A stretch of 64,000 nt of DNA from Clostridium sp. (GCA_018362895.1 JAHALR010000012.1:29312-93311), one strand, 5' to 3'. Positions 15,758 through 25,911 are shown, counted from the first letter of the stretch. Notes: generated from the sequence alone by a model not told the origin. Translations and numbers: made by a program.

Positions 15758-18700
15758 ATGTCGACAACAAATCAAGCAACCAGAGTAACACCAATGGGTA
15801 TCCCTAATACCAGATTGGATGATTTACCTGATCTTATTGAAGTTCAAAAGAATTCTTTTGAATGGTTTCTTAAAGAAGGATTGAAGGAAGAATTGCTTTC
15901 ATTCTCTCCTATTAAAGACTATACAGGTCGTTTGGAATTACACTTCCTTCCTAACTATACTTTTGATAATCCAAAGTATACAATTGAAGAAGCACGTATC
16001 CACGATGCTACTTATGCAAAACAACTCCGTGTAATGGTTAGATTGGTTAACCGTGACACAGGTGAAATAAAAGAACAGGAAGTTTACATCGGTGATATCC
16101 CGACAATGACTGACAAGGGTACATTCATTGTTAACGGTGCCGAACGTGTTATTGTTTCACAAATCGTTCGTTCACCAGGCGTGTATTTCAAGCGTGAAAT
16201 TTCTCCGACAGGTAAACGTTTGTATAATGCAACTCTTATTCCAAACAGAGGTGCTTGGTTAAAAATAGAAACAGATGCCAATGACAACATTTATGTAAAA
16301 ATCGATAAAAACAGAAAAATCCTGGCTACAACGTTGTTGAAAGCTCTGGGTATTACTGTTTCTGAAATGGAAACTTTGTTTACTCATGCAGAGTTTTTGA
16401 AAAAGACTCTGGACAAAGATACAACAGAAACAACAGATGATGCTTTAATTGAAATTTATAAAAAACTTAGACCCGGCGATCCTGCTTCAGCAGCAGGCGG
16501 ACGATCTATCCTCGAAGCTCGTTTCTTTGATGAAAAGAAATACGATATCGGTCGTGTAGGTCGTTATAAATTAAATAAAAAACTCGGCTTGAACCTGCCG
16601 GAAACTCAAAGAACAATCACTGTTCAGGATTTGGTAGCTTCAATCGAATATTTAATCAACTTAACTTATGATGAAGGTTCGGTAGACGATATTGACCACC
16701 TCGGAAACAGAAGAATCCGTTCAGTCGGTGAATTGCTGCAAAACCAATTCAGAGTCGGTCTTTCAAGAATTGAAAGAATCGTTAAAGAAAGAATGACTCT
16801 TCAAGATTCTGATACATTAACACCGTTGAATCTTTTGAACACTAAACCTTTAGTTGCTTCATTGAAAGAGTTCTTCGGTTCTTCTCAGTTATCACAGTTC
16901 ATGGACCAGATTAACCCGTTGGCAGAGTTAACTCACAAAAGACGTATCTCTGCTCTTGGACCTGGTGGTCTTGTTAGAGAAAGAGCGGGTTTTGCTGTTC
17001 GTGATATCCACCCTTCACACTACGGACGTATTTGTCCGGTTGAAACTCCTGAAGGTCCGAACGCAGGTCTTATCGGTTCTTTGGCTACTCACGCTAAAGT
17101 TAATGACTATGGATTTATCGAGTCTCCGTTCTTTGCTGTTAAAGACGGCGTTGTTACAGACGAAGTCCACTACCTCACAGCGGATGAAGAAGACAACCTT
17201 CGTATTGCTCCTGCCGATCTTGAATTGAATGAAGACAGAAGCATTAAATATCCTTATGTGCCTTGCCGTTACAGATCTGAATTTACAATGTCTGAAGCAA
17301 ACAGGGTTGACTTTATCGGTGTATCTCCGATTCAGATTTTCTCTGTTGCTACATCGTTAATTCCGTTCATTGAACACGATGATGCAAACCGTGCATTAAT
17401 GGGCTCTAACATGCAGCGTCAATCAGTACCTCTTCTTATCACAGACCGTCCGGTTGTTGGTACAGGTCTTGAAAAGAGAGCAGCAAAAGACTCGGGTATG
17501 GTTGCTGTTGCACCTTGTGACGGTACAGTAGAAAAAGTAGTCGGTGAAGAAATTTATATCAGAGATAAAGAAAATAAGCTTCACAGAATACAATTAATGA
17601 AATATGTTAGAAGCAACCAGGACACTTGTATTAACCAGAAACCTATCGTAAGAGACGGTGACGAAGTTAAAGCCGGTGATGTAATTGCAGACGGTGCTTC
17701 TACACACTGCGGTGAACTTTCACTCGGTAAGAACGTACTTCTGGCTTATATGCCTTGGGAAGGTTATAACTACGAGGATGCTATTCTTCTTTCAGAAAGA
17801 TGCGTTCACGATGACATCTTCACTTCAGTCCACATTGAAAAATTAGAAATAGACGCTCGTCAAACTAAACTCGGACCGGAAGAAATAACAAGAGAAGTTC
17901 CGAATGTTTCTGAAGAATCTTTGCGCCACCTCGATGAAAGAGGTATCGTAAGAATCGGTGCAAGAGTTTACGCTGACGATATTTTGGTTGGTAAAGTTAC
18001 ACCGAAAGGTGAATCTGAACACCCGCCTGAAGAAAAACTGTTAAGAGCCATCTTTGCTGAAAAAGCAAGAGATGTAAAAGATAATTCCTTGAGAGTTCCT
18101 CACGGTGAAGGCGGCCGCGTAGTCGACGTTAAAGTATTTGACCGTGAAAAAGGTGATGAATTGCCTCCTGGAGCTAACACAGTTATCAGAGTTTACATTG
18201 CTCAAAAACGTAAGGTATCTGTTGGTGATAAACTTTCAGGTCGTCACGGAAACAAAGGTATTGTTTCAAGAATTCTTCCAAAAGAAGATATGCCTTTCTT
18301 GCCTGACGGAACTCCTGTCGATGTAGTTTTGAATCCGCTTGGTGTACCTTCACGTATGAACGTGGGTCAAACTTATGAAAACTTGCTCGGTATGGCAGCA
18401 TATTTGAATAAGGAATACTACGAAGCCCCATCATTTGATGAAATGTACGGCGATGGTATGTCAGAAAAAGTTACCAAAGAAGAACTGCTCAAAGGTATCA
18501 AGAAAATGGGTGTTGACTGGGTTGGTGAAGACGGTAAGGTCAGACTTATCGACGGAAGAACCGGTGAGCCGTTTGATAGACCTGTTGCAGTTGGTTTGAC
18601 TTATGTATTGAAACTTGTTCACCTTGTAGATGACAAAATCCACGCAAGAAGCACAGGTCCATACTCACTCGTTACACAACAACCGTTAGGCGGTAAAGCT

Positions 18701-19072
18701 CAATTCGGCGGTCAAAGATTCGGTGAGATGGAGGTTTGGGCGTTAGAAGCTTACGGTGCTGCTTATACTCTTCAAGAAATGTTAACAATCAAATCAGATG
18801 ATGTTAACGGACGTTCAAGAGCATACGAAGCAATCGTTAAAGGCGACAACATCCCAAGACCTGGTATACCTGAATCGTTCAAAGTACTCGTAAGAGAACT
18901 TCAGTCTATCGGTTTGGATATCACTGTTGCTAAAAAAGGCGGTGAAGAAGTTGACTTAATGTCTGATACTGATGATTTGAGAAAATCAGCAGCTAAGAGA
19001 ACACTTTCTGATATTGATTCGGAACTGTTAAATATTAACTTCTTTGAAACGCCTACCACATTTAAAGAATAA
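15758..19072 (+). CDS. rpoB: RNA polymerase beta subunit
   Basis: A 1104-residue beta subunit, the compact cyanobacterial size. The rifampicin region reads FFGSSQLSQFMDQINPLAEL then THKRRISALGPGGL, with Asp, His and Ser at the classic resistance positions, so the enzyme is predicted rifampicin-sensitive. Other landmarks are EGPNAGLIGSLA, LLAYMPWEGYNYEDAI, SVGDKLSGRHGNKG and the C-terminal GGKAQFGGQRFGEMEVWALEAYGA. It is first in rpoB-rpoC1-rpoC2, with rpoC1 beginning about 20 bp after its stop. Confidence 0.98.
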   Translation: MSTTNQATRVTPMGIPNTRLDDLPDLIEVQKNSFEWFLKEGLKEELLSFSPIKDYTGRLELHFLPNYTFDNPKYTIEEARIHDATYAKQLRVMVRLVNRDTGEIKEQEVYIGDIPTMTDKGTFIVNGAERVIVSQIVRSPGVYFKREISPTGKRLYNATLIPNRGAWLKIETDANDNIYVKIDKNRKILATTLLKALGITVSEMETLFTHAEFLKKTLDKDTTETTDDALIEIYKKLRPGDPASAAGGRSILEARFFDEKKYDIGRVGRYKLNKKLGLNLPETQRTITVQDLVASIEYLINLTYDEGSVDDIDHLGNRRIRSVGELLQNQFRVGLSRIERIVKERMTLQDSDTLTPLNLLNTKPLVASLKEFFGSSQLSQFMDQINPLAELTHKRRISALGPGGLVRERAGFAVRDIHPSHYGRICPVETPEGPNAGLIGSLATHAKVNDYGFIESPFFAVKDGVVTDEVHYLTADEEDNLRIAPADLELNEDRSIKYPYVPCRYRSEFTMSEANRVDFIGVSPIQIFSVATSLIPFIEHDDANRALMGSNMQRQSVPLLITDRPVVGTGLEKRAAKDSGMVAVAPCDGTVEKVVGEEIYIRDKENKLHRIQLMKYVRSNQDTCINQKPIVRDGDEVKAGDVIADGASTHCGELSLGKNVLLAYMPWEGYNYEDAILLSERCVHDDIFTSVHIEKLEIDARQTKLGPEEITREVPNVSEESLRHLDERGIVRIGARVYADDILVGKVTPKGESEHPPEEKLLRAIFAEKARDVKDNSLRVPHGEGGRVVDVKVFDREKGDELPPGANTVIRVYIAQKRKVSVGDKLSGRHGNKGIVSRILPKEDMPFLPDGTPVDVVLNPLGVPSRMNVGQTYENLLGMAAYLNKEYYEAPSFDEMYGDGMSEKVTKEELLKGIKKMGVDWVGEDGKVRLIDGRTGEPFDRPVAVGLTYVLKLVHLVDDKIHARSTGPYSLVTQQPLGGKAQFGGQRFGEMEVWALEAYGAAYTLQEMLTIKSDDVNGRSRAYEAIVKGDNIPRPGIPESFKVLVRELQSIGLDITVAKKGGEEVDLMSDTDDLRKSAAKRTLSDIDSELLNINFFETPTTFKE

Positions 19073-19091
19073 CTAATAAGGAGATAATAAA

Positions 19092-19163
19092 TTGTCTACA
19101 AGTATAGATTATTTTGACTATATACGAATCAGTATCGCTTCTCCGGAGCGTATACTGCTTTGA
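19092..19163 (+). pseudogene. rpoC1: Out-of-frame 5' end of rpoC1
   Basis: Starting at a TTG with an ideal ribosome site (AAGGAG, 10 bp upstream) the frame encodes STSIDYFDYIRISIASPERI, a clear match to the conserved start of RpoC1, then Leu-Leu and TGA at 19161. The downstream beta' sequence resumes in another frame at LKPERDGLFCE. About two dozen residues normally between ASPERI and YRTLKPE are absent. The cause is a real deletion or an assembly/sequencing error. Confidence 0.75.
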
Positions 19164-20761
19164 AACCTGAGAGAGACGGTTTGTTCTGCGAAAGAATTTT
19201 TGGACCTACAAAGGACTGGGAATGCTATTGCGGTAAATATAAAAGGGTAAGACATAAAGGTATCATCTGCGAACGTTGCGGCGTTGAAGTTACCGATTCT
19301 AAAGTAAGAAGACACAGAATGGGACATATAAAACTTGCTGCTCCCGTTTCTCATATCTGGTTCTTGAAAGGTATTCCTTCTTATTTAGGTTTACTTTTGG
19401 ATATGTCTTTAAAAGATCTTGAACAGGTTATTTATTTCAACAACTATGTTGTAATTGATCCTGCTGATTCAGGCTTCAAAAAATATCAACTGCTTTCAGA
19501 AGAGGAATATGAAGACTTTATCATTGAAAACGAAGAATCTGCTTTAAAAGTAGGTATCGGAGCTGAAGCTATTAAAGAACTTCTCGGTGAAATCAACATG
19601 ACAGAACTTGTTGAAGAAATCAGAGGTGAGCTGGCTCAGGCTGGCGGTTCTGTTCAAAAAAGAGCAAAATTGATTAAAAGACTAAGACTTATTGAATCTT
19701 TGATTGCATCTAATACAGAACCTACTTGGATGATTATGGATGTTCTTCCTGTTACTCCTCCTGATTTGAGACCAATGGTTCAGTTGGATGGCGGACGTTT
19801 CGCTACATCAGATTTGAACGACCTTTACAGACGTGTTATCAACAGAAACAACCGTTTGTTGAGATTGCTTGAGATGGGTGCTCCGGAAATCATCGTAAGG
19901 AACGAAAAACGTATGCTTCAAGAAGCTGTTGATGCTCTTATCGATAACGGCAGAAGAGGCAGAACTGTTGTTGGTCCTAACAACAGACCGTTAAAATCAT
20001 TATCTAATATTATCGAAGGTAAACAGGGTCGTTTCAGACAAAACCTTTTGGGTAAACGTGTTGACTACTCAGGACGTTCTGTTATCGTAGTAGGTCCGAG
20101 CCTTGAGTTGAATCAGTGCGGATTGCCGAAAGAAATGGCTATCGAACTGTTCAAACCCTTCGTTGTTAATAAATTAATCGAACGTGGTTTGGTTCAAAAC
20201 ATCAAATCAGCTAAAAAGAAAATTGAACGTTCTGAACCCGTAGTTTGGGATATCTTGGAAGAAGTAATTGATGGACACCCGGTTATGCTTAACCGTGCTC
20301 CTACTCTTCACAGACTGGGTATTCAGGCATTTGAACCTAAATTGGTTGAAGGAAGAGCTATCCAGCTTCACCCGCTCGTTTGTACGGCATTCAACGCCGA
20401 CTTTGATGGTGACCAAATGGCTGTTCACGTTCCTCTTTCAATTGAGGCTCAAACAGAAGCAAGAATGTTAATGCTTGCTACAAACAACATTCTCGCTCCT
20501 GCAACAGGTAAACCTATTATTACTCCTACACAGGATATGGTATTGGGTATGTATTACCTGACTATCTTGAAAAATCATGATGGAGATGATGAAGTTAAAG
20601 GCTATTTTTATAGCTTTGACGATGCTATTTCTGCACTTGAGGCTAAGATTATTGATCTTCATGACAAAATTATTGTCAGAGATGAAAAAGGCGAAAGAAT
20701 CGAAACAACAGTCGGCAGAATCATCTTTAATGAAACTGTAAGAAACTCATTATCTTCATAG
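19160..20761 (+). CDS. rpoC1: RNA polymerase gamma subunit (beta' N-terminal part), 5' end damaged
   Basis: The cyanobacterial-type split beta'. It carries the zinc ribbon (ECYCGKYKRVRHKG then CERCG), the clamp and the active-site loop NADFDGDQMAVH whose three Asp hold the catalytic magnesium, and ends at GRIIFNETVRNSLSS where cyanobacterial RpoC1 ends. The open frame can only start at the TTG at 19160. The true start is probably 19092 in another frame (see the adjacent fragment), so as written the protein lacks its first 45 or so residues. An intact version must exist in the cell if this is the sole copy. Confidence 0.95.
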   Translation: MKPERDGLFCERIFGPTKDWECYCGKYKRVRHKGIICERCGVEVTDSKVRRHRMGHIKLAAPVSHIWFLKGIPSYLGLLLDMSLKDLEQVIYFNNYVVIDPADSGFKKYQLLSEEEYEDFIIENEESALKVGIGAEAIKELLGEINMTELVEEIRGELAQAGGSVQKRAKLIKRLRLIESLIASNTEPTWMIMDVLPVTPPDLRPMVQLDGGRFATSDLNDLYRRVINRNNRLLRLLEMGAPEIIVRNEKRMLQEAVDALIDNGRRGRTVVGPNNRPLKSLSNIIEGKQGRFRQNLLGKRVDYSGRSVIVVGPSLELNQCGLPKEMAIELFKPFVVNKLIERGLVQNIKSAKKKIERSEPVVWDILEEVIDGHPVMLNRAPTLHRLGIQAFEPKLVEGRAIQLHPLVCTAFNADFDGDQMAVHVPLSIEAQTEARMLMLATNNILAPATGKPIITPTQDMVLGMYYLTILKNHDGDDEVKGYFYSFDDAISALEAKIIDLHDKIIVRDEKGERIETTVGRIIFNETVRNSLSS

Positions 20762-20817
20762 TGAGCCCACACCTTTAAGGGACACTAGATTACAAACTAG
20801 AGGGAAGAAAAGAAAAA

Positions 20818-23800
20818 ATGGATACATTAATTCAAAAACATAATAAAAAAACAATGGAGTTCATAAACCAGATTGTGAACAAAAAAGCATTGAATAACCT
20901 TCTCGCTCAAGTCTATCTTGAGTACGGCGGATCAAAAGCGGCTAATCTTGCCAACAATTTGAAAAACCTCGGTTATAAATATGCAACAAAATCAGGTACA
21001 ACTATTTCTATTAGCGACTTGAGTGTACCTCCTGTAAAAAAACAACTTCTTGCAGAAGCAGAAGCTGAAATTGAAAAATCAACAAATCGTTACTTAAAAG
21101 GTGAAATTACCGAAGTAGAAAGATATACAAAGGTTATTGACACCTGGTCTGAAACAACTGCTAAATTAACAGAACAGGTAGTTGAAAACTTTGACAGATT
21201 GAACCCGGTATATATGATGGCATTCTCAGGAGCCAGAGGTAACCTTTCACAGGTATCACAGCTGGTTGGTATGCGTGGTTTGATGGCTGACGCACAAGGC
21301 CAAATCATCGACTTGCCGATTAAATCAAACTTTAAAGAAGGCCTTTCAGTAACTGAATACATCATTTCTTCATATGGTGCACGTAAAGGTCTTGTAGATA
21401 CAGCGTTGAAAACAGCTGACTCTGGTTATTTGACAAGACGTCTGGTTGACGTTGCTCAAGATGTAATTATCAGAGAAGATGACTGTCATACAACAAAATT
21501 CATAACAATGACAGATATCAAAGACGGTGAAAAAGTAGTTGCTCCTTTAAAAGAAAGACTTTTAGGCAGAACAATTGCTGAAGATATCAAAGATGCTGAA
21601 GGTAATGTTGTTGTTACATCAGGAACAACAATGGACAGAGAGGATATCAAGAAAATTGAAGGAATTGACCTTCATTCTTTGAAGGTTCGTTCAGCATTAA
21701 CATGTGCACTTGAGTATGGTGTTTGCCGTAAGTGCTATGGTTGGGCAATGACTACACAAAAAATGGTTGATGTAGGTGAAGCAATCGGTATTATTGCTGC
21801 TCAGTCAATCGGGGAACCCGGTACACAGCTGACAATGAGAACATTCCACACAGGCGGTGTATTTAAAGGTTCAGGTGCTATGAAGCACATTGATGCAGAT
21901 ATTGATGGTGAAATTATTTCTAAATTAAAAACAAAAGAAATGAGAACACGTCACGGTGATATTGTTCAGGTTAACATACAAGAAGGTGACCTTGAATTAA
22001 AAGGCGCTAAAATGACAAGAAAATATCACATTCCGACTGGTGCCAAAATGTTTGTTGTAAATGGCATGTCTGTTAAAAAAGGTGATCAAATTGCAGAATT
22101 CGAACCTGCTTCTTCAGGTGATGGAAGCCGTTTGACAGAAAAAGCAACAAAGGATATTAACTCTGATTTGTCAGGTGAAGTATTATTTGAAGATTTTGTT
22201 GCAGATGAAAAGAAAGATAGACAGGGCAACGTTTCAAGAACTGCTAACAAAAACGGTATTGTATGGGTATTAGGCGGTGACGTTTACAACCTTCCGGGCG
22301 GTTCAAAAATCCTTGTTAAAGACGGTCAAAAAATTAAAACAGGTGAGAAACTTGCGGAAACACATATTTCATCAGAACACGGCGGTGAAGTTAGAGTTGG
22401 TGAAAACCTCGTTGTTGAAGAAGTTAAATTTGAAGGTAAAAAAATCAAGAAAATTGTTCAAGGTAAAGAACTGACAATTGTTATTGCTTCTATTGCTCCT
22501 TCTAATGCAACTTTTGAAACTACTAAGAAGGAACAATTCTGGACAGTAGATTCGACAGGTGAAAAATACATTGTTAAATCTCCTGCTGACACCTCTGTTG
22601 AAAATGGAATGATTATTGCAGAGTTGATTGATGATGAATATTCTGTTCAATCTTCTGGTGAAATCAGATATATGGGTATAGAAGTAGATGAAAACCAAAT
22701 CATTACAAAACCCGGATCAGTTGTATTCATCCCTGAAGAAGTTCATCAAATCAGCAAAGATGTAACTTTGAAAATGGTTGAAAATAATACATTTGTTACA
22801 GCAGGTACAGAAGTTGTTAAAGACCTTTATACTCATATAGATGGTATCGTTGAAATTAAAGAATTCAATGATATTATCCACGAAGTTGTTGTAAGACCTG
22901 GAGAAATTTATACTCTGGATAACATCGGCGATTTGAAAGTTGAAGAGGGTGAAGTTGTTGAAGCAGGTACGGTAATTGCCGGAAAAATTAAAGCTAAGCA
23001 AACTTCAATCGTAACAATCCTTGAGTCTGAAGATGAGAATTTAGAAATTGATGATCTTGATGAAGAAATTGATGTAACTTCTCTAGATGAAGATTCAATT
23101 ACTAATAAGCCTATTCAAATTCTTGTAAGACCTGTACAACAATTTGATATACAGCCAAAATCTGTAAGTATTGAGTTTGAAAGTACAGATGAAGCTATCA
23201 GCATTGTTCCTGTAACTCAACTTCAATACAAAGATGGTGCAAGAGTCAGAAACCTTGACGGTGCTACTTTGACAAGAACGAGTTTGGTTCTTCAAATGCA
23301 GGGTTATTTGAGCCACTTAAAAGGTATGGTTGAGATGACGAAAGATGATGCATTAAAGGTTGTTGTACTTGAAACTTTAATCGTTAGACGTGAAGTTGAA
23401 GGTACAAATAAAGCTTCATTACAAACAGAACTTCTTGTTGAAGACGGTCAGGTTATTGCTCCTAAAGAACCTGTTGCTAAAACACAGGTACTTGCTATAA
23501 ATGACGGTGTTGCTGTAAATAAATCAGATAAGGAAGACTTGAGAAGATTGCTTCTTATTTCTGATAATGTTGAACAAACAGTAAAACTTAAGACAAAACC
23601 TGTTGTTAAAGAAGGCGATTTTGTAAGACGTGACGGTGTTATTTCAGAAAGCGGAGAGACTGCTCCTATTTCGGGAAGAATCGTTTCTGTAAATAAAGAT
23701 TCTGTTGTAATAAGAATCGGTCGTCCTTACTTAATCAGCCCAGGTACTATGTTGCAGGTTGATTCAGGTTCACTCGTATTACGTGGTGATATGTTAGCCA

Positions 23801-24654
23801 ACCTTGTATTTGAAAGACAAAAAACAGGTGACATCGTACAGGGTCTTCCGAGAGTAGAAGAGCTTCTTGAAGGTAGAAAACCGAAAGATTCTGCTATTCT
23901 TGCTGAATTTGATGCTGTTGCTGAAATTGAGATTGAAGATGATGTTCCGAGATTATATCTTGTTAATGAAAACGGAAGAACAGAAATCAAATATCCTATT
24001 GATTCAAACATTATTGTTCAGGACAAACAACAGATAAAAGTTGGTCAACCTTTAACAAGCGGTCCTTTGAATCCGCATGACGTAATCAGGCTGAACGGTA
24101 TTGAAGCAGCTCAACAATACCTTGTTGATGAGGTACAAAGAGTATATCGTTCACAAGGTGTAGAAATTGCAGATAAACACGTTGAAATTATTGTACGTCA
24201 GATGACAAAGAAAGTTAAAGTCGTAGAATCCGGCGATACAAAACTTCTTCCGGGTGAATTGGTTGAAATACAAATGCTCGAACTTGAAAATCAGGCAGTT
24301 GAAGAAGCAGGCGGACAGCCGGCTACATTTGAACCGGTTCTTCTTGGTATAACTAAAGCTTCTTTGAATACAGAAAGCTTTATCTCAGCAGCTTCCTTCC
24401 AGGAAACTACAAGAATCTTGACAGAGGCAGCTGTTGACGGTAAGAAGGATTTGTTGAGAGGTCTTAAAGAAAACGTAATCATCGGTAGATTAATTCCTGC
24501 CGGAACAGGTTACTACCATTTAACTCATGCTTCTGAAGAAAAAGACAAAGAAGCACAAAGAAGAGCAGCTCAAAAGAACAATGCACGTAAACCTTCTGCA
24601 ATTTTGGAAGAAATTGAAGGTATGTTCGGAGCTCCTGATTTTACGGTTGAATAG
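20818..24654 (+). CDS. rpoC2: RNA polymerase beta' subunit, C-terminal part, with large trigger-loop insertion
   Basis: A 1278-residue RpoC2 opening with FINQIVNKKALNNLLAQVY and LKNLGYKYATKSG as in Cyanobacteria. The trigger-loop first half (GEPGTQLTMRTFHTGG) is near residue 340 and the second half (GDIVQGLPRVEELLEGRKPKD) near 1005. The roughly 650 residues between match the size and place of the cyanobacterial SI3 insertion and contain repeated beta-rich hybrid motifs. It lies 56 bp after rpoC1; that spacer has a small CTAG...CTAG inverted repeat. A terminator follows. Confidence 0.97.
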   Translation: MDTLIQKHNKKTMEFINQIVNKKALNNLLAQVYLEYGGSKAANLANNLKNLGYKYATKSGTTISISDLSVPPVKKQLLAEAEAEIEKSTNRYLKGEITEVERYTKVIDTWSETTAKLTEQVVENFDRLNPVYMMAFSGARGNLSQVSQLVGMRGLMADAQGQIIDLPIKSNFKEGLSVTEYIISSYGARKGLVDTALKTADSGYLTRRLVDVAQDVIIREDDCHTTKFITMTDIKDGEKVVAPLKERLLGRTIAEDIKDAEGNVVVTSGTTMDREDIKKIEGIDLHSLKVRSALTCALEYGVCRKCYGWAMTTQKMVDVGEAIGIIAAQSIGEPGTQLTMRTFHTGGVFKGSGAMKHIDADIDGEIISKLKTKEMRTRHGDIVQVNIQEGDLELKGAKMTRKYHIPTGAKMFVVNGMSVKKGDQIAEFEPASSGDGSRLTEKATKDINSDLSGEVLFEDFVADEKKDRQGNVSRTANKNGIVWVLGGDVYNLPGGSKILVKDGQKIKTGEKLAETHISSEHGGEVRVGENLVVEEVKFEGKKIKKIVQGKELTIVIASIAPSNATFETTKKEQFWTVDSTGEKYIVKSPADTSVENGMIIAELIDDEYSVQSSGEIRYMGIEVDENQIITKPGSVVFIPEEVHQISKDVTLKMVENNTFVTAGTEVVKDLYTHIDGIVEIKEFNDIIHEVVVRPGEIYTLDNIGDLKVEEGEVVEAGTVIAGKIKAKQTSIVTILESEDENLEIDDLDEEIDVTSLDEDSITNKPIQILVRPVQQFDIQPKSVSIEFESTDEAISIVPVTQLQYKDGARVRNLDGATLTRTSLVLQMQGYLSHLKGMVEMTKDDALKVVVLETLIVRREVEGTNKASLQTELLVEDGQVIAPKEPVAKTQVLAINDGVAVNKSDKEDLRRLLLISDNVEQTVKLKTKPVVKEGDFVRRDGVISESGETAPISGRIVSVNKDSVVIRIGRPYLISPGTMLQVDSGSLVLRGDMLANLVFERQKTGDIVQGLPRVEELLEGRKPKDSAILAEFDAVAEIEIEDDVPRLYLVNENGRTEIKYPIDSNIIVQDKQQIKVGQPLTSGPLNPHDVIRLNGIEAAQQYLVDEVQRVYRSQGVEIADKHVEIIVRQMTKKVKVVESGDTKLLPGELVEIQMLELENQAVEEAGGQPATFEPVLLGITKASLNTESFISAASFQETTRILTEAAVDGKKDLLRGLKENVIIGRLIPAGTGYYHLTHASEEKDKEAQRRAAQKNNARKPSAILEEIEGMFGAPDFTVE

Positions 24655-24679
24655 AATATATTCATATAAGTTAAAAAAG

Positions 24680-24708
24680 CAGTATCAATTTTGATACTGT
24701 TTTTTTTT
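24680..24708 (+). terminator. Rho-independent terminator of the rpoBC1C2 operon
   Basis: CAGTATCA/TGATACTG 8-bp stem with loop ATTT and nine T. Confidence 0.9.
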
Positions 24709-24720
24709 ATTTGCTATAAT
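24691..24720 (+). promoter_or_regulatory. Sigma-70 promoter for the M48-like gene
   Basis: TTGATA (24691-24696), 18-bp spacer, extended -10 TGCTATAAT (24712-24720). The -35 box lies inside the 3' arm of the preceding terminator. Confidence 0.55.
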
Positions 24721-24747
24721 TTAATCAAGAAAAGAAGGGAGTTAAAT

Positions 24748-25593
24748 ATGAAAAAATTTTTGGGTTTATTATTATGTTTTATTTTGTCGGTTTGCAGTTC
24801 ATATGCAGCCTCGTATAACACTACAACAAATTGGTTTGATTCAAAAAATGTAAGCCATTTGAATACAATTGGACAAAATATTGTTAAGGCAAACAAAATG
24901 CCTGCAACAGTAACTTTTAAAGTTACTGATAATGAAAATATGAATACAGAATCTACATATACACAGGTCGTTTATATATATAGCGGTGATTTAAAATATG
25001 TAGAAAATGACAATGAACTTGCTGCTGTTGTGGCTCATGAAATAGGGCATCTTGTTAACGGACATACTGCTAAATCTTCAATTTTGAACAATGCAATTTC
25101 TTCTTTTAATCCGACAACTTCAACTGAAAAAGGTGCAGCTACTGTAAGTCTTTTAAAAACAATATCATCAAATAAGGTTGCAAAAGAAAATGACAAGGAA
25201 GCTGATTTGACGGCAGTAGACTTGATGATGACAGCAAAATATAATCCTTTGGCTTTGATATCGGTTGTTTATAAATCCGATGCTGCTGTTCAAGGTGGAA
25301 TATTGGATGATAATCTTTCTTGTGAAGAAAGAATTATGAATATTTATGATTATGCAAACTATAATTATCCTGCTCAAGTTAAAGCTAACTACAAAACAGA
25401 TTCATATCAAAAGGCTTTGAATTTGATTTATGCTAATCTGAAAATTAGAAATGCAAGTGCATCTAAGACTGCTAAAGCTAAAAAAGAACAGGAAAAATTG
25501 CAAGCGCAAAAACTCAAAAGAGTAAGAAATATGGCAAAATCGACAAACCCTTGGAGTTCTGCTTACAGTTTGATTCAGGTTTCAGGTAATTAA
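24748..25593 (+). CDS. Secreted M48-like zinc metallopeptidase
   Basis: A 281-residue protein from the ATG at 24748, placed by the ribosome site AAGGGAG and by the signal peptide (MKKFLGLLLCFILSVCSSYA). The zinc motif HEIGH is at residues 97-101 and the third ligand is probably E151 in KEADLTAVDLM, the M48 pattern. The C-terminus is basic and helical. It resembles BepA/LoiP-type envelope quality-control proteases without their TPR domain. It has its own promoter and terminator. Confidence 0.85.
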   Translation: MKKFLGLLLCFILSVCSSYAASYNTTTNWFDSKNVSHLNTIGQNIVKANKMPATVTFKVTDNENMNTESTYTQVVYIYSGDLKYVENDNELAAVVAHEIGHLVNGHTAKSSILNNAISSFNPTTSTEKGAATVSLLKTISSNKVAKENDKEADLTAVDLMMTAKYNPLALISVVYKSDAAVQGGILDDNLSCEERIMNIYDYANYNYPAQVKANYKTDSYQKALNLIYANLKIRNASASKTAKAKKEQEKLQAQKLKRVRNMAKSTNPWSSAYSLIQVSGN

Positions 25594-25606
25594 TAAAAAT
25601 ATTATA

Positions 25607-25647
25607 AAAGAAGGTGGCTAAGTTCTTAAAAGCCACCTTCTTTTTTT
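25607..25647 (+). terminator. Rho-independent terminator
   Basis: AAAGAAGGTGGCT pairs with AGCCACCTTCTTT around an 11-base loop, followed by T. Confidence 0.9.
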
Positions 25648-25911
25648 GTGAGAAAAGGAAAAAGAAATGTCTATTAATTCTCAAAAATTACAAGTATTAC
25701 TCAAGAACTATATTCAGCATTAAAAAAGTAAAACTCTGGGCGGTGTGTCAAAAGAATTTTATTCAGAGTTCAATTTGAAAATCTAATTGAATTTCAATCT
25801 GAGCTCTGATTTTGTTTTGTAAAATATTGGATTTTTTCTGAACAAACAGGTGTTGTTTTCGTTATATAATATATATAAGATTAATAGTAACTTTTAAGGA
25901 GAGAGTGAAAA
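25648..25911. other. Gene-poor spacer with an imperfect inverted repeat
   Basis: Between the metallopeptidase and the next secreted gene. It holds an 18-codon ORF (25667-25723) with a fair ribosome site that I do not regard as a gene, and an imperfect inverted repeat at 25764-25808 (CAGAGTTCAATTTGAAA against TTTCAATCTGAGCTCTG, 14 of 17 positions) followed by a T-rich stretch. TATAAT at 25865-25870 is the likely -10 of the next gene; I see no good -35. Confidence 0.4.

Noticed and set aside
19155..19170. CTTTGA in rpoC1 resembling the RF2 programmed frameshift site
   Set aside because: A +1 shift there hits a stop after two codons, and the needed frame is -1 with about two dozen residues still missing. 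No upstream Shine-Dalgarno stimulator of the RF2 type is present.
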